Assembly (NCBI GenBank): GCA_949317995.1
Contig: OX439043.1
Coordinates: forward strand, 3,464,501 to 3,528,500
Direction of reading: 5' to 3'
DNA length: 64,000 nucleotides
Origin: Acholoe squamosa
Taxonomy: Eukaryota > Annelida > Polychaeta > Phyllodocida > Polynoidae
Under the pieces are notes generated by a model, which made no database searches, was not told the DNA's origin, and saw nothing but the letters and a program-made list of their open reading frames with translations. Shown piece after piece: positions 11,371 to 22,761 of this stretch (within the stretch, counting starts at the first letter, position 1; each line of letters begins with the position of its first letter). The translations under genes and the position numbers were made by a program.

Positions 11371-11865
11371 GGGACTAGCACATTGCTAGTGTTAAGAAAA
11401 TCAGCCAGGTGGCTCAGGTAGTCAGGGGCTAACCCTACAATAAACTGTAAAATTTATATCTATGGATAGCAAAAACCTTCAACTTCTACTAGATGAGCAT
11501 AGTATAAATCTAATACTTTAAATACAAGAGAAATACAACTTTAAGTTTTAAATAAGAGACATCATGTCACCCACATTGAGTACATCCAGGCCATTGTCAC
11601 ATTATCAAGTTAATCCTCCCCCCTCACACCTGAAACAATTTATAGGGAGGTACTTAGGGTGATTCAGATAGGGGCAGGGTGCAGTTTATCTCCCCTATCA
11701 GTCTTATCAGTGACCACTGTATTGTGGTGGATGAGGGTGAAGATAAGAGATTACCCAGAATTCCCTGACAGAATCCAAGATGGCGTCAGGGGCTAAAAAC
11801 AAAGATGGCGACCTCCATAGAGGGATAGCTATGTGCCCTATATATATACCCTGTGATTGCTGATT
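11370..11865 (+). mobile_element. Family E MITE, copy 1
   Basis: About 495 bp, similar over most of its length to 37567-38095 (shared blocks include GGATAGCAAA, CACACCTGAAACAATT and GAAGATAAGAGATTACCCA). The ends are imperfect inverted repeats (GGGACTAGCACATTGCTAG versus GGGATAGCTATGTGCCC in reverse). It carries two AAGATGGCG motifs (about 11778 and 11804), the core of YY1-type sites. No ORF. Confidence 0.7.
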
Positions 11866-11869
11866 TATT

Positions 11870-12080
11870 GGTTGTTATTACACGATTTCTGTGACTCTCA
11901 GTGCTTTTCCTGGTTATTCCCATTCTGATATTGCTGCATATTGCATGCCCCATGAGAGCAAATCAGGGATGGATATCAGCACATTTTGAGGTGGATATCA
12001 GCACTATTTGAGATGGATATCAGCACCATTTCAGACATCTCATATGTTACATGTTAAAACCAAAGAGAAATTCATTGGCA
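11870..12080. other. Short unassigned stretch
   Basis: Contains three to four copies of a short motif GATGGATATCAGCAC/GTGGATATCAGCACTATTT (about 11968-12030); otherwise featureless. Confidence 0.4.
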
Positions 12081-12082
12081 AA

Positions 12083-12165
12083 GGTGGGATTCGCTCATTC
12101 AACCCTGGGACTTAAGAGTCCTATGCCCCGCCTACGCCTTATCCACTCAGCTATGTGGACAGGTG
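12083..12165 (-). repeat. tRNA-Lys-like SINE or tRNA pseudogene
   Basis: On the minus strand TAGCTGAGTGGATAAGGC looks like a D-arm/A-box. GGACTCTTAAGTCCCAGG closely resembles the anticodon arm of tRNA-Lys(CUU), and a T-arm-like GGGTTGA...CGAATCCC follows. The acceptor stem does not pair and the T-arm has an insertion, so it cannot be a working tRNA; it is most likely the head of an old SINE. Confidence 0.55.
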
Positions 12166-12475
12166 GTTATCAGCAGCATATTAGGCAGGTTTAGCGACCA
12201 CTACACTGGCAAGAAAACGCAGACGTGCAGCATACTTACAACATTGCTACGGTACGTCTGCGTTAAATCAGGGACGGGTGACGTACGTCGGGGTTGCTAA
12301 ACCTCCCTATTGCCCCTACTGTAGAGCTATGCCTGGTTAGAGCCACGGGAGCGACCCCAGCTTTATCACATTCACAAGGTGAGAATGACATTATGTGCAA
12401 CCCCCTGTCAATGAACATACCATCACCACTGTGGTGTATTCATTGTACTTTCAGAGACCAATACTCACCTGCCCC

Positions 12476-12545
12476 TATGGAGCATTCAGTAGAGCATTGG
12501 GCTCAAGATTTGAAAGTTGGCTGTTCGCGTCCCACTATGGCATGG
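12476..12545 (+). repeat. tRNA-like SINE fragment
   Basis: CATTCAGTAGAGCATTGGGCTC resembles a D-arm plus anticodon stem, and GGCTGTTCGCGTCCC resembles a B-box arm. AT-rich TTTTATTGAT repeats follow (12556-12605), as in many SINE tails. Degenerate and non-functional. Confidence 0.4.
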
Positions 12546-12609
12546 GGAGGTGGACGTTTTTTTATTGATATTTTATTGATTATTTATTGACAATCTATTG
12601 ATTATTAAC

Positions 12610-13160
12610 CTTTGCTGTGGTCACTGCAGGATCATCTTTTAAGAAAATGAGAGTGGGGGGCCAATTTTTTTTCAACCTCTGCAGGGGGGGGGCAAAATTA
12701 TTTTACTTGTTTTCAGCAAAAAAAAAAAGTCAGTGCGCTACTATCAATTCTCACTGTTGGCTGGCAACCTGCCTCTATGTTGGGGACATCATAGAGGCAG
12801 GCCATGTCTAAGAAGTTACCAGTCAATCATCCCCTGTTTTAACCCTTACCCACAAGAGGGCACCATACCCGGGGCACCATAACACCCCAATAGTCAACAT
12901 GTCTCTCCTATACAGATGTTTGGATATAGTATGTGATTGGAGAATAGAAATACTCCCATCTAGTGGAGACCAAGAGTACTTCTCACCATGATCTGGGGAG
13001 AATGCCATCATACATGGCCAGCGGGTATCTAGCCCTCAAATACCTGCGGGGACCAGCGTATTCTCACTGTGGCTAACGCATTTCCCAGTTCTCCCTGATT
13101 CTCCACCCAGAGATACGAATTCCCAACTTTTACTCTAATAGAATTGACTTGTTCTGAATT
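12610..13160. other. Unassigned intergenic stretch
   Basis: Poly-G and poly-A patches near 12655-12730; no gene recognised. Confidence 0.4.
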
Positions 13161-13164
13161 AGAC

Positions 13165-13424
13165 TGGATTGCAAAAAGCTGGGGGAACTGGTTCCAGGAT
13201 TGGTTCCACCTGAATGCTTCCCATAGTAGGTAGGCCAGGGAAATGAAGGAAAGAACTATATTATAGCAGGGAATAAGTTTGCAATTGGCAAGCATTCACC
13301 GATTCCCAGACCAATTACCTTTTGGCAACCCAACAGGGAATTGATTCCCTGAGGTCAGTCAATTCCATTTTGGGAATAGCACCCCTAAGAGAATGAAATC
13401 CAAATCTTTTCGCAGCGGCCTCCA
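13165..13424 (+). mobile_element. Family G MITE, diverged copy
   Basis: Right end AAATCTTTTCGCAGCGGCCTCC matches the right inverted repeat of the copies at 36966 and 41604 (TTCGCAACAGCCTCC). It also shares GGGAATAGCACC with the 36966 copy. The left end is blurred, so its start is approximate. Confidence 0.5.
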
Positions 13425-13764
13425 GGGTGGGTGCACTGCAGTACGAATATACTTTGTACAGCTTTCCTGCTGGAGATGCTAATACCTCCAGCTTAGAGAA
13501 GTGCTAGCATCAGTTCCACAACTGGCCCCTTGTAGAACATGCCTTCACTAGATGAAGGAAACAATTCAATGTATGAATATTATCATATCAATATTCACTT
13601 TATGATGTAGATTTCCATGTTTGGATTGGTTATTATAGAGGTTAACTGGTAACGCATAGGGTTATTAGATAGGATATGATTTATAAAAGCATGTGTGTTC
13701 TTAAAATGCAATTCTTTACAGAAAAGTTACCTTTAGGTCAAATGCTCCCCCATGGACCTCCAAG

Positions 13765-13925
13765 TTTCTCTGTCTCTGTCTCTGTTTCTCTGTGTCTCTG
13801 TCTATTTATGTCTCCGTCTCTATGTCTCTCTCAGGCTCTCTGTCTCTCTCAGACTCTCGCTCTCTCTGTCTACTGTCCCTCTGTCTCTCTGTCTGTCTCT
13901 CTATCTCTCCCTCTCCCTCTCTCCA
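13765..13925. repeat. TCTC/TGTC microsatellite
   Basis: Imperfect TCTGTCTC repeats, followed by C-rich DNA with runs of C leading into (CA)n at about 14000-14017. The Ser/Leu ORFs here are not genes. Confidence 0.85.
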
Positions 13926-14079
13926 TCAAGATCAGAGCCCTAAAACCCTGTCCTTGTAAAACCCCAACACCCTCCCCCTATCACCCACCTGCCCCCACCC
14001 CCCCCCACACACACACGTTGTCGCATGACATTGGGGACACCCCAAGTATCTTTGTATGCCCTCCTCATAGATAGACAAG

Positions 14080-15015
14080 ATACCCTTACCTTTGGCACTG
14101 GTTCCTCTGCACGCCGCCAGGGCTTGACCTCAGATTGTAGGCGTGCAGCGGCGCGCGCACATTGGACAACTTTTCTTGTCTTATCATCCGTAAAGATGTG
14201 TTAAATGAACCGTGACGTGTGCACGTGCCAGCCCCTGACCCCTCCCCCCCCCCACACACACACGCCTCACCTCCTACACCTCCCTAGGATGGACCTTGAC
14301 AACCAGGTGTGTTTCTATGGTAACCAGGGGGTGTTTTGGCAGGTTGGAAGGCCTTGACCACTGGGTGGAATGGACGTTCTATCTTGACCCTCAGAGTCTT
14401 TACCCTTCTTTAAGTTTTGAGGTGTAAGAGTGAGGAAAACAAGGGTAGGCCTATAGATAGGTCAGAGTGTGGCCTCCGGCCTGGGGTCAGAAATTGTCTT
14501 ATGGTGTATTATAGAATTGACTAGTCACTGTATACTTAAAGCTGTGGTTATTTTTGGAGTAGGTTTGAGTACTTTTAGGAATGTAGCCTGTTGGTGTTCA
14601 GAAATATACTCAGATTATTGCCAGGTCTATGGACACCTTTAGGGAAAGAAAGAGACAGTATTTGGAAGACTTTGGGCTGTGATGCCCAATGTACTGATAT
14701 AGTCAGCCCACTGAACCCTCCCAGAAAAAAAGACTTGTAACAGATAATGTCCATGTCCCATGTCAATGTAAGGAGGAAACGACCAAGTTATCATGTCAAA
14801 TTCAGTGGTGTAGGAGCAATGTTCGGGTGGTGTCGTGGGTGGTCGGGAATGTCCGTGGGCACCATGTGCCACCTGGTGGTACTAACTTTTGGCGGGAAGC
14901 AGACGACAATCGTACATGCGGGCATTGTAGGTGTGTGATGAGACGCAGGGGTCAATGTTAACACTCAGTGACCAGGGTGGAGGAGGGGGTTATACACATA
15001 AAACAGGTAGATGCA
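14080..15015. other. Intergenic stretch with a possible promoter patch
   Basis: No clear exon. TTTTGGCGGGAA, a classical E2F-type site, lies at about 14888-14898 and runs directly into GCAGACGACA at 14899-14908. A poly-C/(CA)n patch is at 14225-14262. Confidence 0.4.
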
Positions 15016-15018
15016 GGT

Positions 15019-15091
15019 GTTAACCCTTTAATGGCGGCTAATGCAGGAGTGCATCATGCCCATTAACAGCATGATGCACCAATGAAGTGTA
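15019..15091 (+). mobile_element. Family A left end, interrupted by family C
   Basis: TTAACCCTTTAATGGCGGCT with outer stem and the start of the inner hairpin (GATGCACCAATGAAGTG). The copy then breaks at GGGCCCTGGACAGGGGGG, where family C begins. Confidence 0.7.
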
Positions 15092-15325
15092 GGGCCCTGG
15101 ACAGGGGGGTCCCATGTCCTTTGTCGATTTTAAGAAATGGTTATTGTCCCTTGTCTCTCACCCCCATTCCTTGTCAGTTTTAAGAAGTGCTCTTGTCCCT
15201 TGTCTCTAAGCCAATGTCCCTTGTCGATTTTAAAAGTGCACCTTGTCCCTTGTCATTCAACCCCATGTCCCTTGTCAATTTTAAGATGCGGCTTTTTTCG
15301 ATTTTACCACTCTGGGACCCTAAGT
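15091..15325 (+). repeat. Family C repeat (CCTTGTCGATTTTAAGA)
   Basis: Irregular repeats of CATGTCCCTTGTCGATTTTA separated by 25-60 bp. The left boundary is GGGCCCTGGACAGGGGGGTC. The reverse-oriented set at 15545-15765 faces it about 220 bp away. Other sets are at 21535-21815 and 42735-42955. Confidence 0.75.
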
Positions 15326-15544
15326 GTTGGCGAGGCTGCTCTTCATGGATTGATGGAAATTAGAAGGGGGATATGTGCACTTTTAAAAAACATTGGCGCG
15401 ATGACCTCAGTAATGGCCTAAGGTGATGCTTATATAATATTTGAGAGGATGAAAACGGTCAAACTCAGAAAGCTTCTATAAGGCCAGTATCTCATTACAA
15501 GTGCCCCACACCTCCCCAAAATCGACGCCATACATTACATAATG

Positions 15545-15765
15545 GGTGTGGACCACTAAAATCGACATGGTGACATGGGTTATTTTAGGCTTAGTGACAT
15601 GGGACATGAACAATTTCTTAAAATTGACATGGTGACATGAACAATTTCTTAAAATTGACATGGTGACATGACCATTTCTTAAAATTGACATGGTGACATG
15701 ACCATTTCTTAAAATTGACATTGGGACATTGCCATTTTTTAGAATTGACCCCCCCCCCCATCCAC
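15545..15765 (-). repeat. Family C repeat, inverted set
   Basis: Five or more copies of TTCTTAAAATTGACATGGTG followed by ACATG, ending in a poly-C run. It is the mirror image of 15091-15325, making a very large imperfect inverted repeat. Confidence 0.75.
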
Positions 15766-15865
15766 ACCCCCTACACACATTACAGTCGATATAGTGTGGC
15801 AATGTTATTGAATTAACTGATGAGCATGCAGGGAAATGCACTGTACATTCCCCTGCATGTGTGCA

Positions 15866-16285
15866 GGTCTAGAGAGAAATCTGTACCAATTGGGTATGTG
15901 TGGTACAGAGAAATCTGTACCAATTGGGTATGTGTGGTACAGAGAAATCTGTACCAATTGGGTATGTGTGGTACAGAGAAATCTGTACCAATTGGGTATG
16001 TGTGGTACAGAGAAATCTGTACCAATTGGGTATGTGTGGTACAGAGAAATCTGTACCAATTGGGTATGTGTGGTACAGAGAAATCTGTACCAATTGGGTA
16101 TGTGTGGTACAGAGAAATCTGTACCAATTGGGTATGTGTGGTACAGAGAAATCTGTGCTGTAGGTACAGAGAAAGCTGTGCTGTAGGTACAGAGAAATCT
16201 GTGCTGTAGGTACAGAGAAAGCTGTGCTGTAGGTACAGAGAAAGCTGTGCTGTAGGTACAGAGAAAGCTGTGCTGTAGGTGGTGG
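15866..16285. repeat. 34-bp minisatellite followed by 23-bp derivative
   Basis: About eight near-identical 34-bp units (GTACAGAGAAATCTGTACCA plus ATTGGGTATGTGTG), then six 23-bp units that keep TACAGAGAAA but end GCTGTGCTGTAGG. GTACAGA...TCTGTAC is an inverted repeat and CCAATTGG a palindrome. Open frames on both strands are by-products of the array. Confidence 0.95.
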
Positions 16286-16289
16286 TGAA

Positions 16290-17690
16290 GGGGCAATCCT
16301 ACACAGCTCCTGCACTGCTGCCACAACTCTACTCCATTAAGTCGTTATCCTAGTGCGGCTATCCCATAATAACACTTAGCCTATGTGCCACATGGGGGGG
16401 GGGGGCAGTGTGTGTGTGTTAGTGTTTGGGGCGGGGGGTGAAATATGGTGAGCGTTAGTCCTCTCATGAACCAATGCTATCCTCCGGGGTATCCTGCAAC
16501 CCAGCCAGGCGTGACACCCTCTTGTCATGATCACGTGTCTCACACTCTATCATCACAATCCATTCCATCCACCGTACATAGTCGGCATGTGTGCATGAGT
16601 GCAACACTGATGAGTAAAACTCAAAAAGAGCACGATTCATAAAGCACATCGAGTCCCCTTTAAGTGTTTTTCACTCCCCGTGTGGTCAGCAGGAGGTTAG
16701 TTCATACGGCGCTCACCACGCGGCGCCACCAGCCTGCCTGTAGTGCCGCAGCCGCAGCCGTACACGGTCATTGATTGGTCATCAGTGGTCAATGAACGCC
16801 CCATCTTTACAACACCACTTCTCCCGCCCCTCTCCTGGCCCTCTCGCCAATGGACCCCCCCCCCCCCCTCCACACACACACACGCACACGCCCCATCCCC
16901 CTTAGGGGTCTGGTGCCTTAATTATACATTGCCTTAATGGGCAGGTATTGAAGATAGCAGCCGGTGGGCGCGCGGCACCTGAGGGGGGGGGAGGGAGGTG
17001 TTGACCACAATTTCTGCTTAAACACGGGGAGTGATTTTGGATTTGGGGAAAGTAAGAAAGGAGCGGATGACACCGGGTTAGAAATTAAGACGGGACGTGG
17101 TAGTAGTGCCAAACGTTAGAAATCGGCAAGATATGAAGAGGGTCTAGATACTCTTCAGGTGCCTGGCTATATTGAACCTTCCTATTCCTATTCCATGGCT
17201 AATTTTGTAGTAAATGCAACTAGCGCCTCCAGCATGTTGCCCCGCTGTACTTTTGATGAGACCATCAACCCCGGGCCATCAACCCCTTCAGTAACATTCC
17301 ACGGGCAAAATGTGCACCCCCTCGCCCTTACCCACACCTTGCTCAAACATCCTGGATCCGCCCTCCGCCTGGCCCTGCTGAGGTCAATATGGTAATAGAC
17401 GAAAGGATAGCAACCAAACAACGTGAACAGTGACTCTTCAATCTGCGATAGTCTCTGAATTCTGAATGGAGTGTGGGACTGGATGAACTTACACCCAGCA
17501 CAGAAAGCTTTGCTAATGGGATTTGCTTAATTCCTACGCCCCCGTACAGCCTTGCTACCTCCGGGTCCTACTTGCACCACCCGCGGCCTCACGCCGACGG
17601 TAATTGAAATCTCACAAATGATTCAACTCAATCTCATTCATTATAATCACATTATCCCCTCATTCCATTTTACCCCCTTCCATTTTACAG
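16290..17690. other. Intergenic stretch, locally CpG-rich
   Basis: Includes poly-G (16387-16398) next to (TG)n, poly-C (about 16854-16868) next to (CA)n, and CpG-richer DNA at 16700-16760 and 16960-17020. No exon supported. Confidence 0.4.
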
Positions 17691-17804
17691 GCAACATCCA
17701 GTGACCACTGGCTGCTTGTGGTGCCGGGGGTACAAGGAGCGGGGGGGGGGGGGGTACAGATGTGTACCGGGCAGCGCCCAGGTGCACACCGTGTACGTCT
17801 ACAG
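17691..17804 (+). CDS. Candidate internal exon, unknown product (tentative)
   Basis: Not recognised. A pyrimidine-rich tract ending CCATTTTACAG precedes 17691 and the donor-like CTACAG/GTGGGT follows 17804. The 114-nt piece is a multiple of three. One frame (from 17692) is open and reads like a folded extracellular segment: GCLWCRGYKERGGGGYRCVPG then SAQVHTVYVYR, with three cysteines and alternating hydrophobics. A run of 14 G sits inside it, odd for coding DNA. A second frame is also open, so the call rests mainly on the splice signals. It could equally be chance. Confidence 0.22.
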
Positions 17805-18139
17805 GTGGGTAGCTACCTGAGGCAGCTGGGGGATGCACGGGGTGGTAGGCAGGTTGGAGGACTACCAGGTAGGAGGACTACTAGTCTAGGGTGTGGGACA
17901 CAGGGGTAGTACCCGCCGTGTCCTCCTGCCGCCGTGGCTGCTTTGTGGGATGGCGGGCTGCGTCGTCCGATCAGGTCGGGCCTGAAGAATGGATCCAGCC
18001 CTCCGCACACCTTGCAAGCTAGCTTTTATGCGGGAAGTCACCAAAATATTGTAAAAATTCTATCAGATTTTGACACGTCCATATCTAGCGGATATTATGT
18101 ATTTCGTACGGTTTCAGATCTACTTGCCCAAGTCATCAG

Positions 18140-18430
18140 AGAGGTCGAAAGAAAGAGAGAGATAGAGACGCATGTAGTCAGTCAGATACAGAGATAAAAT
18201 AGACAGAGAGGAAGAGACAGACAGATAGACAGATACAGACAGACATACACAGAAAGAGAAAGACAGAGATAGAGAGAGACAGAACAAGACACAGAGAGAG
18301 ATAAAGAGAGGCAGAGAGAGACAGAGAGAGGCAGAGAGAGAGACAAAGAGGTAGAGAGAGAGAGGTAGAGAGAGACAGAGAGAGACAGAGCGAGAGGGGC
18401 AGGGACCAGACAGAGACAAAGAGAGGGATT
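18140..18430. repeat. GA/GACA microsatellite
   Basis: Imperfect GAGAGAGACAGA repeats. The 131-codon Ser/Leu ORF on the minus strand is an artefact of it. Confidence 0.85.
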
Positions 18431-18649
18431 TATTATAATATAGAGGGCAGTGGATAAGAATAACGTTTAGACTACTCACTGACAAACTTTTCATTAAGAC
18501 CAGACAGGTCTGCACAAGTTAAACCTCCCTATAACCCATGTTACGTCATCTAATCCTCATCAATTCTATACATATCAATAGTACACCTAAATCCTCCTAG
18601 CGGCAATTAATGGGAACAATGTGTTAATATCGATCTGTCTGTTACTCCT

Positions 18650-18853
18650 TAATGCATCATGCCCATGGATTGTCATGATGCACGAATATAGCCCTTGTGA
18701 GTAACTCGCCAGGGCTACATTCATGCATCATGCTGACACTACAGGATTGATACACCGCTCTAGGATCCTCATGATGCACCATTGAAGTGCTGGCGCGCAG
18801 ACTTGCTATAGCGCTTCATCGGTGCATCATGACGACGCCCTTACAGGACTAAT
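18650..18853 (+). mobile_element. Family A foldback element, end-worn copy
   Basis: Both hairpins are present (CATGATGCACGAATATAGCC / GGGCTACATTCATGCATCATG, and GAAGTGCTGGCGCGCAG / GCGCTTCATCGG). The linker is GACACTACAGGATTGATAC. The outer stem is mostly lost. Confidence 0.75.
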
Positions 18854-19160
18854 GGGTTTCTCCCTCCCCTCACCCCCGTTTATCTATACACGGGGCGGAT
18901 GTTCCTTGTTTATATAGACATTGACTTATTGATTGGTAATAACTTATATAAGGTAATGGAATATGGTAGACTTAAGGTACTCATAAAATGATTTTACCTC
19001 AGCACCAAAGTATTGTCATTCCGATATACCAAAGTATGTTCATTATAATAATCTTCATGCAGGTTAGCTTTACAACCTTAAGCGTCAAGATGGTGCCTAT
19101 AGAAACTTCCTCAAGTCAGGGTGTGACTTATGCATTGTCAGGTGCGGCATATACGCAGGA

Positions 19161-19410
19161 TTTAACCCTTTAAAGACCATATATACAGGAGTGCATCATG
19201 CCCATTGGTCGTCATATTGCTTGGATGCAGCCCTGGTGAGTAACTCACCAGGACTGCATTCAAGCATCAAGACGGCCATACAGGGTTGATACACACCCTG
19301 CGTGTCGGCATGATGCACCAATGAAGTGCTGGTAAGCAGCACTTCATTGGAGCATCATGCCGACCGATGGGCATGATGCACTTCTGTATCAGCGGTCCTT
19401 AGAGGGTTAA
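19161..19410 (+). mobile_element. Family A foldback element, complete copy
   Basis: Bounded by TTAA on both sides: TTTAACCCTTTAAAGACC at the left and GGTCCTTAGAGGGTTAA at the right. The outer stem, first hairpin (GCAGCCCTGGTGAGTAACTC), linker (ACAGGGTTGATACAC) and second hairpin are all visible. Confidence 0.85.
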
Positions 19411-21375
19411 GACTTTACATGCTAATGATTATAATGTGCATTATAATATAAGATTGTGTATATCATGAATATATTGTACAGTCAACTCTCTCTACTGTAG
19501 TCACCTTTGGTTCTTTGCAAAAGTGACCATAATGGCGAGGTGACCACATTAGAGAGCGTTTACCACAAGAACGTTCACAGACATAAACCCTGAAAGGCTC
19601 CAGACATAAACCCTGAAAGGCTATGTTTTTGTAACCTATGTTTTCTATATTGTTTCTATTATATAGATATGTTGTATACTTCTGTTTCAGAGCGTGCTGT
19701 TGGTGCTGACAGCTGTGTGGAACACTGACTTATATATATGGTAAGTCTACCTTCAATACACATTGTTCAATATCAAACCTTTAAACCTGCAAGGGTCGAT
19801 GGCGCATGATGTATCATTTGGTCAAGGAACGGCTGATTCCTAAAACCAATGCCTCTTTACTCTTGATCTCAGATGACCGTCAGCTTATTTTCCTATGGAC
19901 ACAGAATCAGATCAAACTGATAAGGCCAAAAAAAGGTTTGTTTCCAGTTACCCGACCGATCCTAGCAAAACAGGGCCGATTTTTTTTTTTTTTTTTTTTT
20001 TAGCAGAACAATAAGGCCTAATGCGGATTACAACCTGTTGTTTTAGGTTGTAAATATTTTAGTAATGGTAATTTGTAAGCTGTAAAAACCAAAATGTACC
20101 CCAGGTCATTCCCAAGGTTGCAGCAACCAGGGGGAGGGCATTTTGAAAAAGATCCCCATGGTGAGGGGGGGGGGTGCAACAAAAAACTTGACAGTCGGGG
20201 TAGGGGGGGGGCAAAACTTGATATGGGCGATTCAACAACTATAGTATTCACTGCAACACAGTGCATGTACAATTCTTTTTTTTTTTTTTTTTTTTTTTTG
20301 GGGGGGGGAGGGGGTCATTTCACTCAATCAGTTTTCAGTGATTTAGTGATCCCCCCATAATCCATCAACACCCACCCCCTCCCCGCCGGTAATAAATGAC
20401 TCATAGCAAAAGAGAAAGGTAAACTAGGCGTATCCCTACCTGGCTCCAACTTTTCGAAATTAGAAAAAAATTTATGCAAAGCTACAGTATGTACCCCAAT
20501 TGCCTGAAACCTCTAATTCATGAGACGTGTTTGGGAGATTTTCATTCAACTTTTCCACATCTTATAAGGTGGACCAGGGGCCAATCCTCGCGTAAGAGAT
20601 GTACATTGAAATTACCTTTATTTTGATAACATGCCTATATTGGACAGGAGGAAGATTCATCCTAGGCCAGGTAATGGTAAGCTTTTGAAAAAAAATATCC
20701 GACCTACTGACCCTAGCATTTTAGTTCATGTAACTGGAAACACACCTTTTTTTGTTGGCCTAAGTGATATACTAACGTGCATATACCAGTATAGGCTGGA
20801 AACCTACCCCTGAATTCCGCTCCCGCTTCTCTCCCACTGCATATGGGGCAGGTTAGAAACTGGTGCATCTGGAGTATTAAATCAAGTTTCTTCCTGTTTG
20901 TATAAATCTTTTATGTCTCAAAGGTAAGAAATGTGCACTCTGTATGTATTCAGGGAAATGATGGCACATAGTCACTTCCCACCCTACCCCGCCTATTGAG
21001 ACTCACAAGGAGCTCTCCTGTTGACTTGGCGAGAAAAGCCATATAGTGACCGGAAGTAGAACTCTTCAAGTGGTCCAATTGACCTTGACCTTTTGCTGAG
21101 TGGGTGGGATGCACCTACAGAGCCGCCTGGTGGGAGAAAGTAGAACTACAAGTGTATAACACAGACAGGTCACATAACTGACTGGTATTTAGATGTCTGT
21201 AAGATGCTTTCTTGCACATGTTTTGGTATTTCCTTTTTCCTTTGAGAAGCTTAAAACTTTAAGGATAATATAATCATGTGTTAATACAACATGACTCTAG
21301 AGTTACACGCGTGGCAAACAGCTTGAAAGTGTCTCTTTTCCCCTAACCGGTAATTGGGTAGTTACTGTCACTAAT
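19411..21375. other. Long unassigned stretch
   Basis: No gene recognised. Holds poly-T (19980-20001), G-rich patches (20160-20215), poly-T followed by poly-G (20276-20311) and otherwise unique-looking DNA. Confidence 0.45.
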
Positions 21376-21382
21376 ATTAATT

Positions 21383-21510
21383 AACTGATGCACTTCTGCA
21401 TTGCCTGCATGATGCATAAATGCATTGCCTGCATGATGCATAAATGCATTGCCTGCATGATGCATAAATGCAGTGCTGAAGAGGCACTCCATGATGCTGC
21501 ATTTGGGCAT
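21383..21510 (+). mobile_element. Family A fragment with a three-unit 24-bp tandem expansion
   Basis: GCATTGCCTGCATGATGCATAAAT, 24 bp, is repeated three times between diverged family A stem sequences (CTGATGCACTTCTGCATTG at the left, GGGCATCATGAGAAC at the right). Family C follows directly. It looks like an early stage of array growth from a family A stem. Confidence 0.65.
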
Positions 21511-21534
21511 CATGAGAACATGGGACCTTGGGGG

Positions 21535-21815
21535 GTCTAGATGGGGGGTCCCCATGTCACTTGTCGATTTTAAGAAAATGACATGTCACATGTCACTAAC
21601 TTTCTACTTCTCCATGTCCTTGTCACTAAGCTCCATGTCACATGTCAATTTTAAGATAAGGCTATGTCCCATGTCACTAACTTTATACTTCTCCATGTCC
21701 TTGTCACTAAGCTCTATGTCACATGGCAATTTTAAGATAAGGCTATGTCCCATGTCACTAACTTTCTACTTCTCCATGTCCTTGTCACTAAGCTACATGT
21801 CACATGTCGATTTTT
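21535..21815 (+). repeat. Family C repeat, third set
   Basis: Starts GGTCTAGATGGGGGGTCC. Contains two to three about 84-bp sub-blocks of CATGTCACATGTCAATTTTA, AGATAAGGCTATGTCCCATG and CTAACTTTCTACTTCTCC. Confidence 0.75.
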
Positions 21816-22074
21816 TAGCGCCTCCCACGCCGCGTAGCGGCGGTACCGCGATGCGGTACGGGAGTGCGCTATGATGATTTCATTTGCCCCATGTGATGAG
21901 GTCTCACAATACAAAATAACAGTGGGAGGCGTTTTTTTACGCGGTCACAACGGCATTTCTTGTTACCTTGGGCTGCAGTGGATTGACAGGATGCATGACT
22001 GCGCTTGATAGTAACTAGGCATCACACAGGGCGGGAAAAGCTTTCTCTGGTTTGAGGGATTTTCAGCGACCAAA

Positions 22075-22280
22075 TCCGAATGCAGGAGTGTATCATGCCC
22101 ATTGGTCGTCATGATGCACCAATGAAGTGCTGGTGAGTCTGCTCGCCAATATTTCATTGTTGCATCAGACCGACCCTCCGGTGATGTATCAATCCTGTAG
22201 GGTCGTCATGATGCTTGAATGCAGCTCTGGTGAGTTGCTCGCCAGGGCTGCATTCATGCATCATGACGATTAAAGGCATG
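22075..22280 (-). mobile_element. Family A foldback element, reverse orientation
   Basis: The hairpin order is reversed compared with 8659-8909: the GAAGTGCTGG hairpin comes first and the GCAGCTCTGG hairpin second. The linker reads GTATCAATCCTGTAGGGTCG. This is the element inserted in the opposite direction; its outer termini are worn. Confidence 0.75.
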
Positions 22281-22397
22281 TTGAGCTATCCACCTTTAGC
22301 AGTGTTTAACATGTTGAAGCATCACGTGTATCGACAGGGTTAGCTATAGTACTTGACGTGAACCGGATCCAGTCTAAACTTACACCTACTACATTGA

Positions 22398-22643
22398 CAT
22401 TTAAGGGCTGCTGATGCAGTATTGCATCATGCCCGTTGGTCGGCATGATGCACCAATGAAGTGCTGGGGAGACTGCTCGCCCTGGTGCTCGCCAGCACTT
22501 CACTGGAGCATCATGCCGACCCCGTAGGGTCGGCATGATGCTCCAATAAAGTGCTGGCGAGCAGACTGGTCAGCACTTTATTGGTGCATCATGACAAACA
22601 ATGGGCATGATGCACTCCTGCATCTGCAGCCTTCAAAGGGTTA
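22398..22643. mobile_element. Family A variant with two identical-type hairpins
   Basis: Outer stem TTTAAGGGCTGCTGATGCAG / CTGCATCTGCAGCCTTCAAAGGGTTAA. Both inner hairpins are of the GAAGTGCTGG type and the usual linker is missing (CCGACCCCGTAGGGTCGG joins them). It is probably a recombinant or subfamily of the ordinary two-hairpin element. Confidence 0.75.
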
Positions 22644-22678
22644 AACCCCCTCTACATTCCTCTCACAGAAACAAAAAC

Positions 22679-22681
22679 ACA

Positions 22682-22756
<75 letters not shown>
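22679..22756. repeat. (CT)n microsatellite
   Basis: About 38 CT units with one TTCT interruption. Confidence 0.95.

Positions 22757-22759
<3 letters not shown>

Positions 22760-22761
<2 letters not shown>

Noticed and set aside
15805-16326. ORFs of 87-173 codons with SVPIGYVWYREI-type repeats
   Set aside because: 34-bp tandem array; the same peptide appears in every frame.
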